Assembly (NCBI GenBank): GCA_902593235.1
Contig: CACJHS010000009.1
Location: forward strand, 1 to 42,753
Length of the DNA stretch: 42,753 nucleotides
Reading direction: 5' to 3'
Source: an uncultured Pelagibacteraceae bacterium
GTDB taxonomy: Bacteria; Pseudomonadota; Alphaproteobacteria; Pelagibacterales; Pelagibacteraceae
This document shows, piece by piece, positions 27,459-35,154 of this stretch. The notes beneath the pieces are model-generated. The model ran no database searches. It had not been told where the DNA came from and worked only from the letters and a program-made list of their open reading frames with translations. Within the stretch, counting starts at the first letter, position 1, and each line of letters opens with the position of its first letter. The position numbers and the translations under genes are program-made.

Positions 27459-29564
27459 ATGAAAATTGCAACTATACTTCCTTATAAGGAAAATTATACT
27501 TATTCTAAAGCACAGGCAGCGGCAATATGGGTTTGTGATTTTTTTAAATATTCTAAATATCAAGATTCAAATTATATATTTGGCAATACCAGCACAAAAG
27601 ATTACTTAACAAAAAATTATATAAATATTAATATAAATAATCTTAAGTCAAAACTCTCAAGCACAACCAAAGAATATTGTAAAAATATAATACATAATAT
27701 TAAAGATGAAAATTTTGATATTATTGAAATACACAATCGACCATTAATATTTAATTTCTTAAAAAAAGAAGTGAATTCAAAATATATTTTATATTTCCAT
27801 AATGATCCATTATCAATGAACGGATCAAAAACATCAAATGAAAGGTTAAATCTACTTATAAGTTTAGATAAGATAGTATTTGTAAGTAAATGGGTGCAAG
27901 ATAGATTTTTTATAGATTTAGATAAAAAACTTTCAGATAAAACAGAAATTGTTTACCCAAGTATTCATAAAATAAAAAAAAAAAATAAAAAAGACAAAAA
28001 AATAACATTTGTTGGTAAGCTAAACACATCAAAAGGTTATGACATTTATAAAGATGCAATAGTTAGGATACTAGACGAATACCAAGAATGGAAAGCTTAT
28101 TCTATTGGAGACGAGGACAGAAAAAGACCTGTTATCAATCATCAAAATCACAAAGAATTAGGTTTTCTTGAACACAAAGAAGTTTTAAAATTTTTAAATA
28201 AATCAGAAATTGCTGTAGTACCGTCAAGATGGGAAGAGCCTTTTGGTAGAACTGCGCTCGAATCATCTTCAAGAGCATGCGCAACCATTATATCAAATAG
28301 AGGTGGATTGCCAGAAACTACAGACCATTGCATTATTTTAAGAAAATTAAATTCAAAAGAACTTTATAGGGAAATTAAAAGATTAATTTTAAATCCGAAA
28401 TTAAGAAAAAATATACAAAATAATGGTTTTAAAAACATTAAACATCTTGTTAAAAATAATTCTGAATTTATTGATAGAATCAGAGAAAGTTTAATTCAAA
28501 ATTTTAGTCTTAATTACATAAGAAATAAATTAAGAATAATTAATATCTATAATACTGGACAGAAAAACTTTCATAGACTTTACAATATTTCATTGGGAAA
28601 GAAATTTACAAATGGTTTTATTAGAAACGGGCATGATGTTCTGGAAATAAGTGATCGTGATTTTATCAGGCAAAATAGAAATATATTCCAAGCAAAAAAT
28701 ATTGATAAGTTTCAAGATTACTTGGTAAATACATCAAAAAATTATAATCCTGACTTAATTTTTTTTGGTCATACACAAAATATAGAAAATGAAACTATTA
28801 AAGAATTTAAAAATTTAAACGAAAACTTAATAATTTCTCAATGGAACGAAGACCCAGTTATGAAAAGTTTAAATTATTCGAAAAAGAATGTGGAAAATAT
28901 TATTAAATATTCAGAAATAGTTGATCATAATTTTGTAACTACCCATCCAAGTGTTTTAAAAAAACAAAAAATTAATATAAAAAATCTACATTTTTTATTT
29001 ATTCCAGTAGACAAAAATATTGAGTGTTTTGATGTTTCAAAAAAAAATCCAATTAAAGACTTATTTTATGCAATGAGCCATGGTGTTAATAGAGCAACTT
29101 TGAAAAAAGGTAAAAACGACTCCAGAATCCATTTTTTAAATAATCTTATAAAAAAATTAGATAATATTGATTATGATTTTTATGGTTTTCAGAACAAAGA
29201 ACCAATATGGGGCAATGATTTTTATAAAGCATTGGTTAATTCCAAAATGGGATTAAACTTGAGTAGGGGTCTGCCTACAAAACATTACTCAAGCAATAGA
29301 ATAGCATCTCTAATGGGTAATGGTTTGCTAACTTTTGTTGATAGAAAAACAGAACTAGATGATATGTTTAATAAGAACGAAATAGTGATGTACGAAAGTA
29401 TATATGATTTAACAAATAAGATTAATTTTTATAAAAAAAAAGATCGGCTAAGACGCAAGATAGCATCAGCTGGTCGAAAAAAATATTTTAAACTATTTAA
29501 TGAATTAAAGACTACAAAATATATTATAGATAAATCCCTAGGTAAGGACGTTAATCTTTATTGA
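27459..29564 (+). CDS. Two-domain glycosyltransferase (GT4-like plus CgeB-like)
   Basis: This 701-residue protein appears to join two glycosyltransferase units. Residues 1 to about 350 form a GT4-type fold with the donor-binding motif VPSRWEEPFGRTALESSS (about 250-267) and SNRGGLPETT. Residues about 360-695 resemble the CgeB/Glyco_trans_1_2 family: NYNPDLIFFGHTQ, then SQWNEDPV, GLNLSRGLPTKHYSSNRI and MGNGLLTFVDRKTELDDMF, similar to the recurring C-terminal donor-binding part. No membrane segment is evident, so it is probably cytoplasmic and builds surface glycan. It is followed by a GT2 gene sharing one base and then a GT11 gene. Sugar specificity cannot be read from the sequence. Confidence 0.82.
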   Translation: MKIATILPYKENYTYSKAQAAAIWVCDFFKYSKYQDSNYIFGNTSTKDYLTKNYINININNLKSKLSSTTKEYCKNIIHNIKDENFDIIEIHNRPLIFNFLKKEVNSKYILYFHNDPLSMNGSKTSNERLNLLISLDKIVFVSKWVQDRFFIDLDKKLSDKTEIVYPSIHKIKKKNKKDKKITFVGKLNTSKGYDIYKDAIVRILDEYQEWKAYSIGDEDRKRPVINHQNHKELGFLEHKEVLKFLNKSEIAVVPSRWEEPFGRTALESSSRACATIISNRGGLPETTDHCIILRKLNSKELYREIKRLILNPKLRKNIQNNGFKNIKHLVKNNSEFIDRIRESLIQNFSLNYIRNKLRIINIYNTGQKNFHRLYNISLGKKFTNGFIRNGHDVLEISDRDFIRQNRNIFQAKNIDKFQDYLVNTSKNYNPDLIFFGHTQNIENETIKEFKNLNENLIISQWNEDPVMKSLNYSKKNVENIIKYSEIVDHNFVTTHPSVLKKQKINIKNLHFLFIPVDKNIECFDVSKKNPIKDLFYAMSHGVNRATLKKGKNDSRIHFLNNLIKKLDNIDYDFYGFQNKEPIWGNDFYKALVNSKMGLNLSRGLPTKHYSSNRIASLMGNGLLTFVDRKTELDDMFNKNEIVMYESIYDLTNKINFYKKKDRLRRKIASAGRKKYFKLFNELKTTKYIIDKSLGKDVNLY

Positions 29565-30409
29565 TGAAAATCTCTATAATAGTTCCCACTTTTAATAATT
29601 TTAATTATCTTAATTTTTTTTTATCGTCGCTTAAAAAAAATTCATTATATGATCATCAAATAATACTACATATTAATGACGGTTCAGATGGTACTCTAAA
29701 TTTTGCAAAAGAGAATAAATTATTATTTACTTACAGTGAAAATAATATTGGTTTATGCAGTTCTGTAAATAAAGCTTCTAAGTTAGCTAATTCAAATTAT
29801 ATTCTTTATGCTCATGATGATATGTTTTTTTGTAAAAATTGGGATCTACATTTAGAAAACGAAATTAAAAAATTTCCAGATAATTTATTTTATTTAACTG
29901 GTACAAATGTATCAGTTAACAGTGGACTCATAAATTTTGACTGCGGATCAACGCCAGAAAATTTTGATGAAAAAAAATTTGATGAATTCTGTAAAAATGA
30001 CTTGAGTAAAGATTTACAAGGATCTCATTGGGCACCTCATTTGATACATATAGATTTATGGAAAAGTATAGGGGGATTTAGCGAGGAGTTTAATCCTGGT
30101 GATGGCTCTGATCCTGATTTTTGTATGAAGTTGTGGAACAAAAATGTAAGGGTTTTTAAAACAATTTCAAAATTTAAGGTTTATCATTTTAGTTCTGTAA
30201 CAACTCGAAAAGGTATGATTAAATTGAATAATGGGACCAAAAGATTCACACTTAAATATGGTTTTAATCCAAGATATTTTAGAAAATATTATTTAAAAGG
30301 TGATGGTTCTAATCCTTACAATGGTCCTTTAAACAATCCAAAGATGAATTTTGAAATGTTTATTGATTACTTTATTAATAAACTTAAATTTATTTATTAT
30401 AAGATTTAA
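29564..30409 (+). CDS. GT2-family glycosyltransferase
   Basis: This protein of about 281 residues has a GT-A fold. The nucleotide-sugar-binding start is I-S-I-I-V-P-T-F-N-N, a HINDGSDGT segment follows near 37-45, and the metal-binding DxD equivalent is AHDDMFF near 84-90. The acceptor-side region is FNPGDGSDPDFCMKLW near 181-196, and a WAPHLIHIDLW segment precedes it. ATG 29564 overlaps the previous stop by one base; the TTG three bases upstream is less likely. Together with the flanking genes it forms a small surface-polysaccharide cluster. Donor and acceptor are unknown. Confidence 0.88.
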   Translation: MKISIIVPTFNNFNYLNFFLSSLKKNSLYDHQIILHINDGSDGTLNFAKENKLLFTYSENNIGLCSSVNKASKLANSNYILYAHDDMFFCKNWDLHLENEIKKFPDNLFYLTGTNVSVNSGLINFDCGSTPENFDEKKFDEFCKNDLSKDLQGSHWAPHLIHIDLWKSIGGFSEEFNPGDGSDPDFCMKLWNKNVRVFKTISKFKVYHFSSVTTRKGMIKLNNGTKRFTLKYGFNPRYFRKYYLKGDGSNPYNGPLNNPKMNFEMFIDYFINKLKFIYYKI

Positions 30410-30413
30410 TTCA

Positions 30414-31313
30414 ATGAACAGAATAATAATTGCAAAAATCTCAGAGGGATTAGGTAATCAAATGTTTATGTATGCAAATGCTTACGCAATTTCAAAAAAA
30501 TTTGATCTCAATTTATGCTTAGATCCATACAGTGGATACTATAAAAATAATATTAGATCATTTATGCTAAATAATTTTAATATATCATCTAAAATTGCAC
30601 CGTCTGAGTGGATTTTTTCTAATGATTATAAGAATTTAAAAAAAAAAATTAAAATTAAATATGATTTATTTAAAAAAAAAAAATCTTTTTTCTTTGAGTC
30701 AAAAGACAAAAATAAATTGACAAAATTTACTTCTATTAATTTAGATAGTTTTAATGATAAAATTTATGTAGATGGAAACTTTGAGTCAGAAAAATATTTT
30801 TTAGATTATAGAAATGATCTTTTAAATCAATTCTCTTTTAAAAATGATATGAGTAATAATAAATATTTAGATATTATTAGGAAACATAATGTTGTATCGA
30901 TAAGTATTAGACAAAATCGATACTCCGAAAGAATGGGCAATAAGTTTGATCAACATTCAATTATCAAATCTCAAGAATTTGTTTCTAAAACTGTAGATTA
31001 TATTTATCAATCAATTAAATTTATTAAATCTAAAGTACATAATCCTAAATTTCTTTTATGGAGCAATGATTTTACAGGTCTTGAAAAATATTTTCCAACT
31101 AATGAATTTTTATATGTAATTAATTTGGAAAATAAAATTTTAAATGATTTTTATTTGTTAACACAATGTAAATACTTCATTGTTGGTCCGTCGACTTTTA
31201 GTTGGTGGGGGGCTTGGTTATCTGATAATCGAAGTAAAATATGTATTAGACCTAAAAATATCAATCCTTCAAATAACGTTGATTTCTGGCCTGAATCTTG
31301 GATGTCAATTTAA
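30414..31313 (+). CDS. GT11-like alpha-1,2-fucosyltransferase, divergent
   Basis: This protein of 299 residues is in the GT11 family, which adds fucose from GDP-fucose in alpha-1,2 linkage. The N-terminal EGLGNQMFMYANA (11-23) and C-terminal STFSWWGAWL (260-269) motifs are typical. The central motif, usually H-x-R-R-x-D-Y, is S-I-R-Q-N-R-Y here (residues 164-170): only the first arginine and final tyrosine remain. I choose ATG 30414 because it places the family N-terminus correctly; a longer frame from 30351 would overlap the GT2 gene by 59 bases. It may use another donor or acceptor. Confidence 0.82.
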   Translation: MNRIIIAKISEGLGNQMFMYANAYAISKKFDLNLCLDPYSGYYKNNIRSFMLNNFNISSKIAPSEWIFSNDYKNLKKKIKIKYDLFKKKKSFFFESKDKNKLTKFTSINLDSFNDKIYVDGNFESEKYFLDYRNDLLNQFSFKNDMSNNKYLDIIRKHNVVSISIRQNRYSERMGNKFDQHSIIKSQEFVSKTVDYIYQSIKFIKSKVHNPKFLLWSNDFTGLEKYFPTNEFLYVINLENKILNDFYLLTQCKYFIVGPSTFSWWGAWLSDNRSKICIRPKNINPSNNVDFWPESWMSI

Positions 31314-31323
31314 TTTTTTTAAA

Positions 31324-32277
31324 TTAAATCTTTATTTTATTTAATGCATTATTTTTAAATATATTTGCCTCTCTAATGTATCTTCTAACCATTTGTGTTG
31401 ATTTATGACCTGTCATGGCCATTATACTTCGCTCATCAGCACCTGACTCTGCTGCAACTGTAGCAAAACCTGACCTTAAACTATGACCAGCAAAATTTTT
31501 ATTTTCAATACCTGCCATATCTAAATATTCTTTCATTAATAAAACAACTGATTGATCAGTTAATCTTTTGTCTGTTAGGGACAAACCTTTTGAAAATCTT
31601 CTAAAAATAGGTCCAGTCTTAATTTTCGAAATTTCTAACCATTTTTGTAAGTTTTTAACAGGACAGTAAATTTCATTATTAAAGTAGGGTAGTCCTTTAA
31701 TCATTCCTTCACCAAACTGATCAGTTTTTGATTTTTTAATAGTGATTTTAATACCCTCAGAAACAAATTCTAAATCCTCATGATCAATTGAAATAAGTTC
31801 AGTTCTTCTAAATCCACCTCCAAACCCAATCAAAATTATTGATTTGTCTCTAAATTTCTTAATATCCTCAATTTTTTGATGATTTATTACATCAATTATA
31901 GATTTTAAATGATTGATTAATATAGGTTTTTTACCTTTTTGAATGCTACCTTTTACCCTTCTAATTCCCATTAAATTTTCAACAATGATTGGATGTTTTG
32001 TATCTAAATAATAGCCTTTTAGCCTATGAAGCATGCTTATAGACACCAGTCTTCTTCGTAATGTACTTATTTTCGAATTTTTAGAGAGATGGGTTAGGTA
32101 TAATGAGACAACTTTTGGTTCTGTTGGCAATGAATTCAACCCATGTTTAACACAAAATACGGCAAAATCTTTAAAATCGGACTTATAAGCTCTTAAAGTA
32201 TTATTTGCTTTAGAGCTTTTTAAGTTATTTAAAGTTGCCTCATGTAGCGATTTTAAGTCTGTTGTTAGCTCATTCAT
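31324..32277 (-). CDS. Tyrosine-type site-specific recombinase
   Basis: This 317-residue integrase/recombinase has an N-terminal SAM-like core-binding domain (N-T-L-R-A-Y-K-S-D-F-K-D-F, about 26-38) and a C-terminal catalytic domain with the full active site: Arg157 (GGFRRTEL), Lys near 183, His265 and Arg268 (GHSLRSGFATVAAESG), His291 (TGHKSTQMVRRY) and nucleophile Tyr300. The MVRRYIRE ending resembles Cre-like solitary integrases more than housekeeping XerC/XerD, though I cannot separate these firmly by eye. It opposes the glycosyltransferase cluster and is bordered at its start codon by an imperfect inverted repeat. A dif-like site is about 650 bases away. Confidence 0.9.
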   Translation of the reverse strand: MNELTTDLKSLHEATLNNLKSSKANNTLRAYKSDFKDFAVFCVKHGLNSLPTEPKVVSLYLTHLSKNSKISTLRRRLVSISMLHRLKGYYLDTKHPIIVENLMGIRRVKGSIQKGKKPILINHLKSIIDVINHQKIEDIKKFRDKSIILIGFGGGFRRTELISIDHEDLEFVSEGIKITIKKSKTDQFGEGMIKGLPYFNNEIYCPVKNLQKWLEISKIKTGPIFRRFSKGLSLTDKRLTDQSVVLLMKEYLDMAGIENKNFAGHSLRSGFATVAAESGADERSIMAMTGHKSTQMVRRYIREANIFKNNALNKIKI

Positions 32278-32280
32278 ATT

Positions 32281-32315
32281 ATTACTATTGATAACAATTA
32301 ATTATCGTTAGTAAT
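32281..32315. repeat. 14-base imperfect inverted repeat at the recombinase start
   Basis: ATTACTATTGATAA (32281-32294), a 7-base spacer CAATTAA, and TTATCGTTAGTAAT (32302-32315) form an inverted repeat with 12 of 14 positions matching. It begins three bases upstream of the recombinase start codon. Arms of 13-14 bases around a 6-8 base core are the layout of tyrosine recombinase crossover sites (for example loxP or dif), so it is a candidate recombination or integrase-binding site. It might instead be an operator or a hairpin in the recombinase mRNA leader. Confidence 0.55.
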
Positions 32316-32394
32316 ATATCAAGTATTTTATAATGTCAAATAAAATAATTAATCAATTTAAAGGACAATTAATTACATTGTGTGATCAATAAGT

Positions 32395-32583
32395 ATGAAA
32401 TATTACTTAGTGATGGGCATAGACGGAGTAATTGAACCAATATATTTCTTAATAACATCTTTTGGTTTTGCAATATTAAGCTTTATTAATTATAGAAAAT
32501 CTGGAAAAACTCTGGAAACTATTTATCTTTCAATTTTAACTGTTTTTTTTATAGTCTGCTTCATTATTTTAAATTTTTATTGA
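32395..32583 (+). CDS. Small two-helix membrane protein, unknown
   Basis: This 62-residue protein is not recognised. It has two hydrophobic helices (about 13-30 and 43-60) separated by a basic loop (NYRKSGKTLET). Its TGA shares a base with the ATG of the next gene (ATGA at 32583-32586 overlapping TGA 32581-32583), which suggests that both are translated together and that this short frame is real. An internal ATG at 32413 would give 56 residues. No ribosome binding site is evident. No function can be proposed. Confidence 0.55.
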   Translation: MKYYLVMGIDGVIEPIYFLITSFGFAILSFINYRKSGKTLETIYLSILTVFFIVCFIILNFY

Positions 32584-32852
32584 TGAAAGGTACTAAATTT
32601 CAATTAAAAGTCTGGAATTACCTTAAAACTATACCAAAAGGCACTGTTAAAACCTATAAACAGGTAGCAATAGCTATAAAAAGCCCTAAATCAGCACGTG
32701 CTGTAGCTAATGCATGTGGAAAAAACCCTTATGCGCCAAAAATACCATGTCATAGAGTAATTCGGTCCGACGGAGGCCTTGGTGGGTACTCAGGCAGAGG
32801 TGGAATTAAGACAAAGCTGCGTTTATTGAGATCTGAAAAAGTTGATATTTAG
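32583..32852 (+). CDS. Methylated-DNA-protein cysteine methyltransferase domain protein
   Basis: This protein of 89 residues corresponds to only the C-terminal, DNA-binding/active-site domain of O6-alkylguanine-DNA alkyltransferases. The acceptor cysteine is present as Cys56 in IPCHRVI, preceded by the helix-turn-helix with arginine finger (S-A-R-A-V-A-N-A) and followed by GGLGGYSGR. Full-length Ogt/Ada domains are about 160-180 residues; compact alkyltransferase-like ATL proteins are of this size but normally have Trp or Ala in place of Cys. The retained Cys suggests real methyl transfer, but ATL-like signalling to excision repair is possible. I start at ATG 32583, not the TTG at 32580. Confidence 0.88.
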   Translation: MKGTKFQLKVWNYLKTIPKGTVKTYKQVAIAIKSPKSARAVANACGKNPYAPKIPCHRVIRSDGGLGGYSGRGGIKTKLRLLRSEKVDI

Positions 32853-33386
32853 TGGCTTTTTTGAACTATTTTATGGTTAAAAAAACAAGTAAAATCAATG
32901 TTTTTTCAATATTTAAGGGTATTTTAGCATAAATAGTGTTATGCACCCTTCAGTTGTACTATGTATCGAGATATAACAAAATAAAGCACCTCTATGGCCG
33001 TTTAAAACATATATTCTATAACTGCATTGCTCTACTTTTCAATGATAACAAGGCTTATTTTAGCGTCTAATTTTAAAGAATTATTTATGAATTTTTGTTC
33101 CCCTACTCGCTTGCTTTAATAAGAATTTCGAATTTCGCGCATAATTTTCTTAAAAAACATTGGTATTAAACACTTTTAAGCATAGTGCTTTATTTTCTCT
33201 TTCAAGCTTGCTATTTTTGCCTTAGTTTATTCAAAAGAGTATCAATTATTTCTAATTTTCTTATATAAACTCAATGAATTATTTTAATTTATATTAATTA
33301 ACATAATAAATTTATATAATAATTACAATTGTTTAAATTTATATATTAAAGTATTACATTATATATTGGTAAATTTTTATTTACTG
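32853..33386. other. 534-base gap without a recognisable gene
   Basis: This is the longest non-coding stretch in the window. Apart from the dif-like site near its left end I see only short frames (the longest plausible ATG frame is about 19 codons), a 5-base hairpin AAGCA-TAG-TGCTT (33178-33190) followed by T-rich sequence, a possible lone Xer half-site TTTCGCGCATAA (33133-33144), and an extremely AT-rich right end (about 33250-33380). The left two-thirds is visibly less AT-rich than that end. It may be terminus-associated DNA, an unrecognised RNA, or a decayed gene. Confidence 0.7.
32922..32949 (-). other. dif: Candidate dif chromosome dimer resolution site
   Basis: Read on the minus strand: XerC-type arm AGGGTGCATAA (32949-32939), 6-base centre CACTAT, XerD-type arm TTATGCTAAAA (32932-32922). 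The 11-6-11 layout and inner GCATAA/TTATGC palindrome match dif. The XerD arm matches the widely conserved TTATGTTAAAT at 9 of 11 positions and the XerC arm matches E. coli GGTGCGCATAA at 8 of 11. It lies in the largest intergenic gap, at the point where the prevailing gene orientation changes from plus to minus. This is from recall of the consensus, not a profile search. Confidence 0.65.
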
Positions 33387-34238
33387 TTAGCTAGAACGAG
33401 TGAGCAAATATTCTCTTCTAGAAATATATAAACCACTAAGAACAATAATAAACAAACCTAAATAAGTCCAATTATCAGGTAACTCATGAAAGAAATAGTA
33501 ACTAATTAGTATATTGGTAATTATCTCTGTATAGCCCAAAGGAGCTAATTTAGAGGCATCAGCGTATTTTAGTGATAATATGAGGAAAAGATGCGCTACA
33601 GAGGCTATAAGGCCGATTAAAGCCATTAAAATCCACTGATTTGATGTAGGATTAACCCAAACTGAGGGCATAAATAGACTAATTATTATGGTTCCTATTA
33701 AACCTGATAGTAATAGGGTTAAAAGAGGATTATCAGAGGTACTGAGCTTCCTCGTGATAATAAGATAAAACCCATAGCAAATTCCATTACCTAAAGCAGC
33801 CATGGTAGCTAAATTAAGTTCTATAAAGCCAGGTCTGATTACAATTAGAGTTCCAATAAATCCTAATGATACAGCAGTCCACCTCTTCACCCCTACTTTC
33901 TCATTTAAAAAAAATGGAGATAAGGCTGTAACACAAATTGGAGCAACAAAAGCTAAGGTTAAGGCTTTAGGAAGTGAAATTTCCGATATTGCATAAAAGA
34001 ATAAATAAGTAGAAAAAACAAAAATTAATCCTCTAATTAATTGAAGGGCTGGTTTTTTCGTCCAAACTAATGATTGCCTATAAAAGATAAGCATTAAGGA
34101 TAATGTAAAGACTACAGTAAAAAAATATCTTGCCCACGTTATCTGTAAAACATCCATAGATGAGCTTAAATATTTAGCAAAAGCATCCATTACAGGAACA
34201 ATCATCCAAGCTGATGCATTTAAAATTATAGCCTTCAT
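33387..34238 (-). CDS. EamA/DMT-family transporter
   Basis: This 283-residue inner-membrane protein has about ten hydrophobic helices in two EamA repeats. The first ends with P-F-F-L-N-E-K-V-G-V-K-R-W and the second with Y-Y-F-F-H-E-L-P-D-N-W-T-Y-L-G, the two conserved EamA signatures. An N-terminal W-A-R-Y-F-F-T segment (about 40-46) resembles the S-adenosylmethionine/amino acid-type exporters of this superfamily, but substrate is not deducible. It is the distal gene of the minus-strand group after the AEC transporter (16-base gap) and is the first gene right of the dif-like gap. Confidence 0.88.
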   Translation of the reverse strand: MKAIILNASAWMIVPVMDAFAKYLSSSMDVLQITWARYFFTVVFTLSLMLIFYRQSLVWTKKPALQLIRGLIFVFSTYLFFYAISEISLPKALTLAFVAPICVTALSPFFLNEKVGVKRWTAVSLGFIGTLIVIRPGFIELNLATMAALGNGICYGFYLIITRKLSTSDNPLLTLLLSGLIGTIIISLFMPSVWVNPTSNQWILMALIGLIASVAHLFLILSLKYADASKLAPLGYTEIITNILISYYFFHELPDNWTYLGLFIIVLSGLYISRREYLLTRSS

Positions 34239-34254
34239 AAAAGAAGGATATCTC

Positions 34255-35154
34255 TTAATAGAAGTATTTTAAAGCAAAGAATAATGTAATTGGAATAGTG
34301 AATAAAGACATGATTGTAGATACTACTATTGTGCTAGATATATTATCTACAATTTCTTTTGGAGAATACATGTGAGCAATCAAATAGCACAAGATTGCAC
34401 TAGGCATACAAGATTGAATTAACAGAACACCAGCTGGTATACCTGATAAATTAAAAAATTTAATTACAGCAAATCCTATAATAGGACCTAAGATTACTCT
34501 TCCAAAAGAAGTTATTAAGGCATCTTTAAAAGAAAATACTTTCATTTGTGTAAGAGCCACTCCTAACGACATAAGGATCATTACAATCATACCATAAGCT
34601 AAAAGCATTACAGTATTTAATACAAATTGAGGAAATGGAATTTCAAAATACAAAAAGAGTACTGTTATTAAAATTGCGTAAAATGATGGACTTTTTAATA
34701 TTGTTTTAAAATCAAAAGCTCTTTTTGCTAAAAAAATATTTAAAGTAAAGTGGAGTAAAACAATAAGAGATGAAATAGCAGCTGCTATCCCCATTCCTAA
34801 TTCACCATAAGCAAATAAACAGATTGGAATACCCATATTTCCGGTATTTGGTAAAATAAAAGTTGGTAATTCACGAATATAATCTTTCTTCATAAGAACA
34901 AGAAAAATTAAACCTACAATCCCAAATAATGTTAATAAGATAATTGCGTAACCAAAATATTCACTAAATAACTCAAAAGTTACTCCACCTGCAGTAATGG
35001 CAAAAATAACCAGAGCTGGAGTTCCGAAATTACCAGCGTATGTAGTTATAAATGATGTATCAAAATCGGGATTTTTTTTACCCAAATGATATCCAAGACC
35101 TACTATTAGGAATACTGGAAATAAAACTTCAAAAAGTTTTAAATAAATTTCCAT
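34255..35154 (-). CDS. AEC-family (auxin efflux carrier-like) transporter
   Basis: This 299-residue membrane protein has about ten hydrophobic helices in the membrane-transport (AEC, PIN-like) pattern: an N-terminal V-F-L-I-V-G-L-G-Y (about 14-22), F-I-L-P-N-T-G-N-M-G-I-P near 98-109, and the second-half equivalents R-V-I-L-G-P and SCMPSAI near 240-246. Bacterial members export small organic acids or amino-acid-related compounds. Its ATG overlaps the hom stop by one base (TAATG), so it is translationally coupled to homoserine dehydrogenase. An amino-acid-pathway export role is therefore a reasonable but unproven guess. Confidence 0.88.
   Translation of the reverse strand: MEIYLKLFEVLFPVFLIVGLGYHLGKKNPDFDTSFITTYAGNFGTPALVIFAITAGGVTFELFSEYFGYAIILLTLFGIVGLIFLVLMKKDYIRELPTFILPNTGNMGIPICLFAYGELGMGIAAAISSLIVLLHFTLNIFLAKRAFDFKTILKSPSFYAILITVLFLYFEIPFPQFVLNTVMLLAYGMIVMILMSLGVALTQMKVFSFKDALITSFGRVILGPIIGFAVIKFFNLSGIPAGVLLIQSCMPSAILCYLIAHMYSPKEIVDNISSTIVVSTIMSLFTIPITLFFALKYFY

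Noticed and set aside
30351..30413. Upstream start for the fucosyltransferase giving 21 extra residues
   Set aside because: It would overlap the GT2 gene by 59 bases, and the family N-terminus aligns at ATG 30414.
33098..33105. TTCCCCTA in the large gap as a duplicated tRNA-Glu 3' end (att site)
   Set aside because: Only eight bases match the T-arm of tRNA-Glu and the flanks do not align; an integrase attachment duplicate should be longer.
33133..33144. TTTCGCGCATAA as an alternative dif site
   Set aside because: It resembles a XerC half-site, but the sequence six bases further on lacks a TTATG-type XerD arm, so it is not a complete site; the element at 32922-32949 is better.
33178..33190. 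AAGCA-TAG-TGCTT hairpin followed by T-rich DNA as a terminator
   Set aside because: The stem is only five base pairs with a three-base loop and the following tract is interrupted; it is too weak to call.
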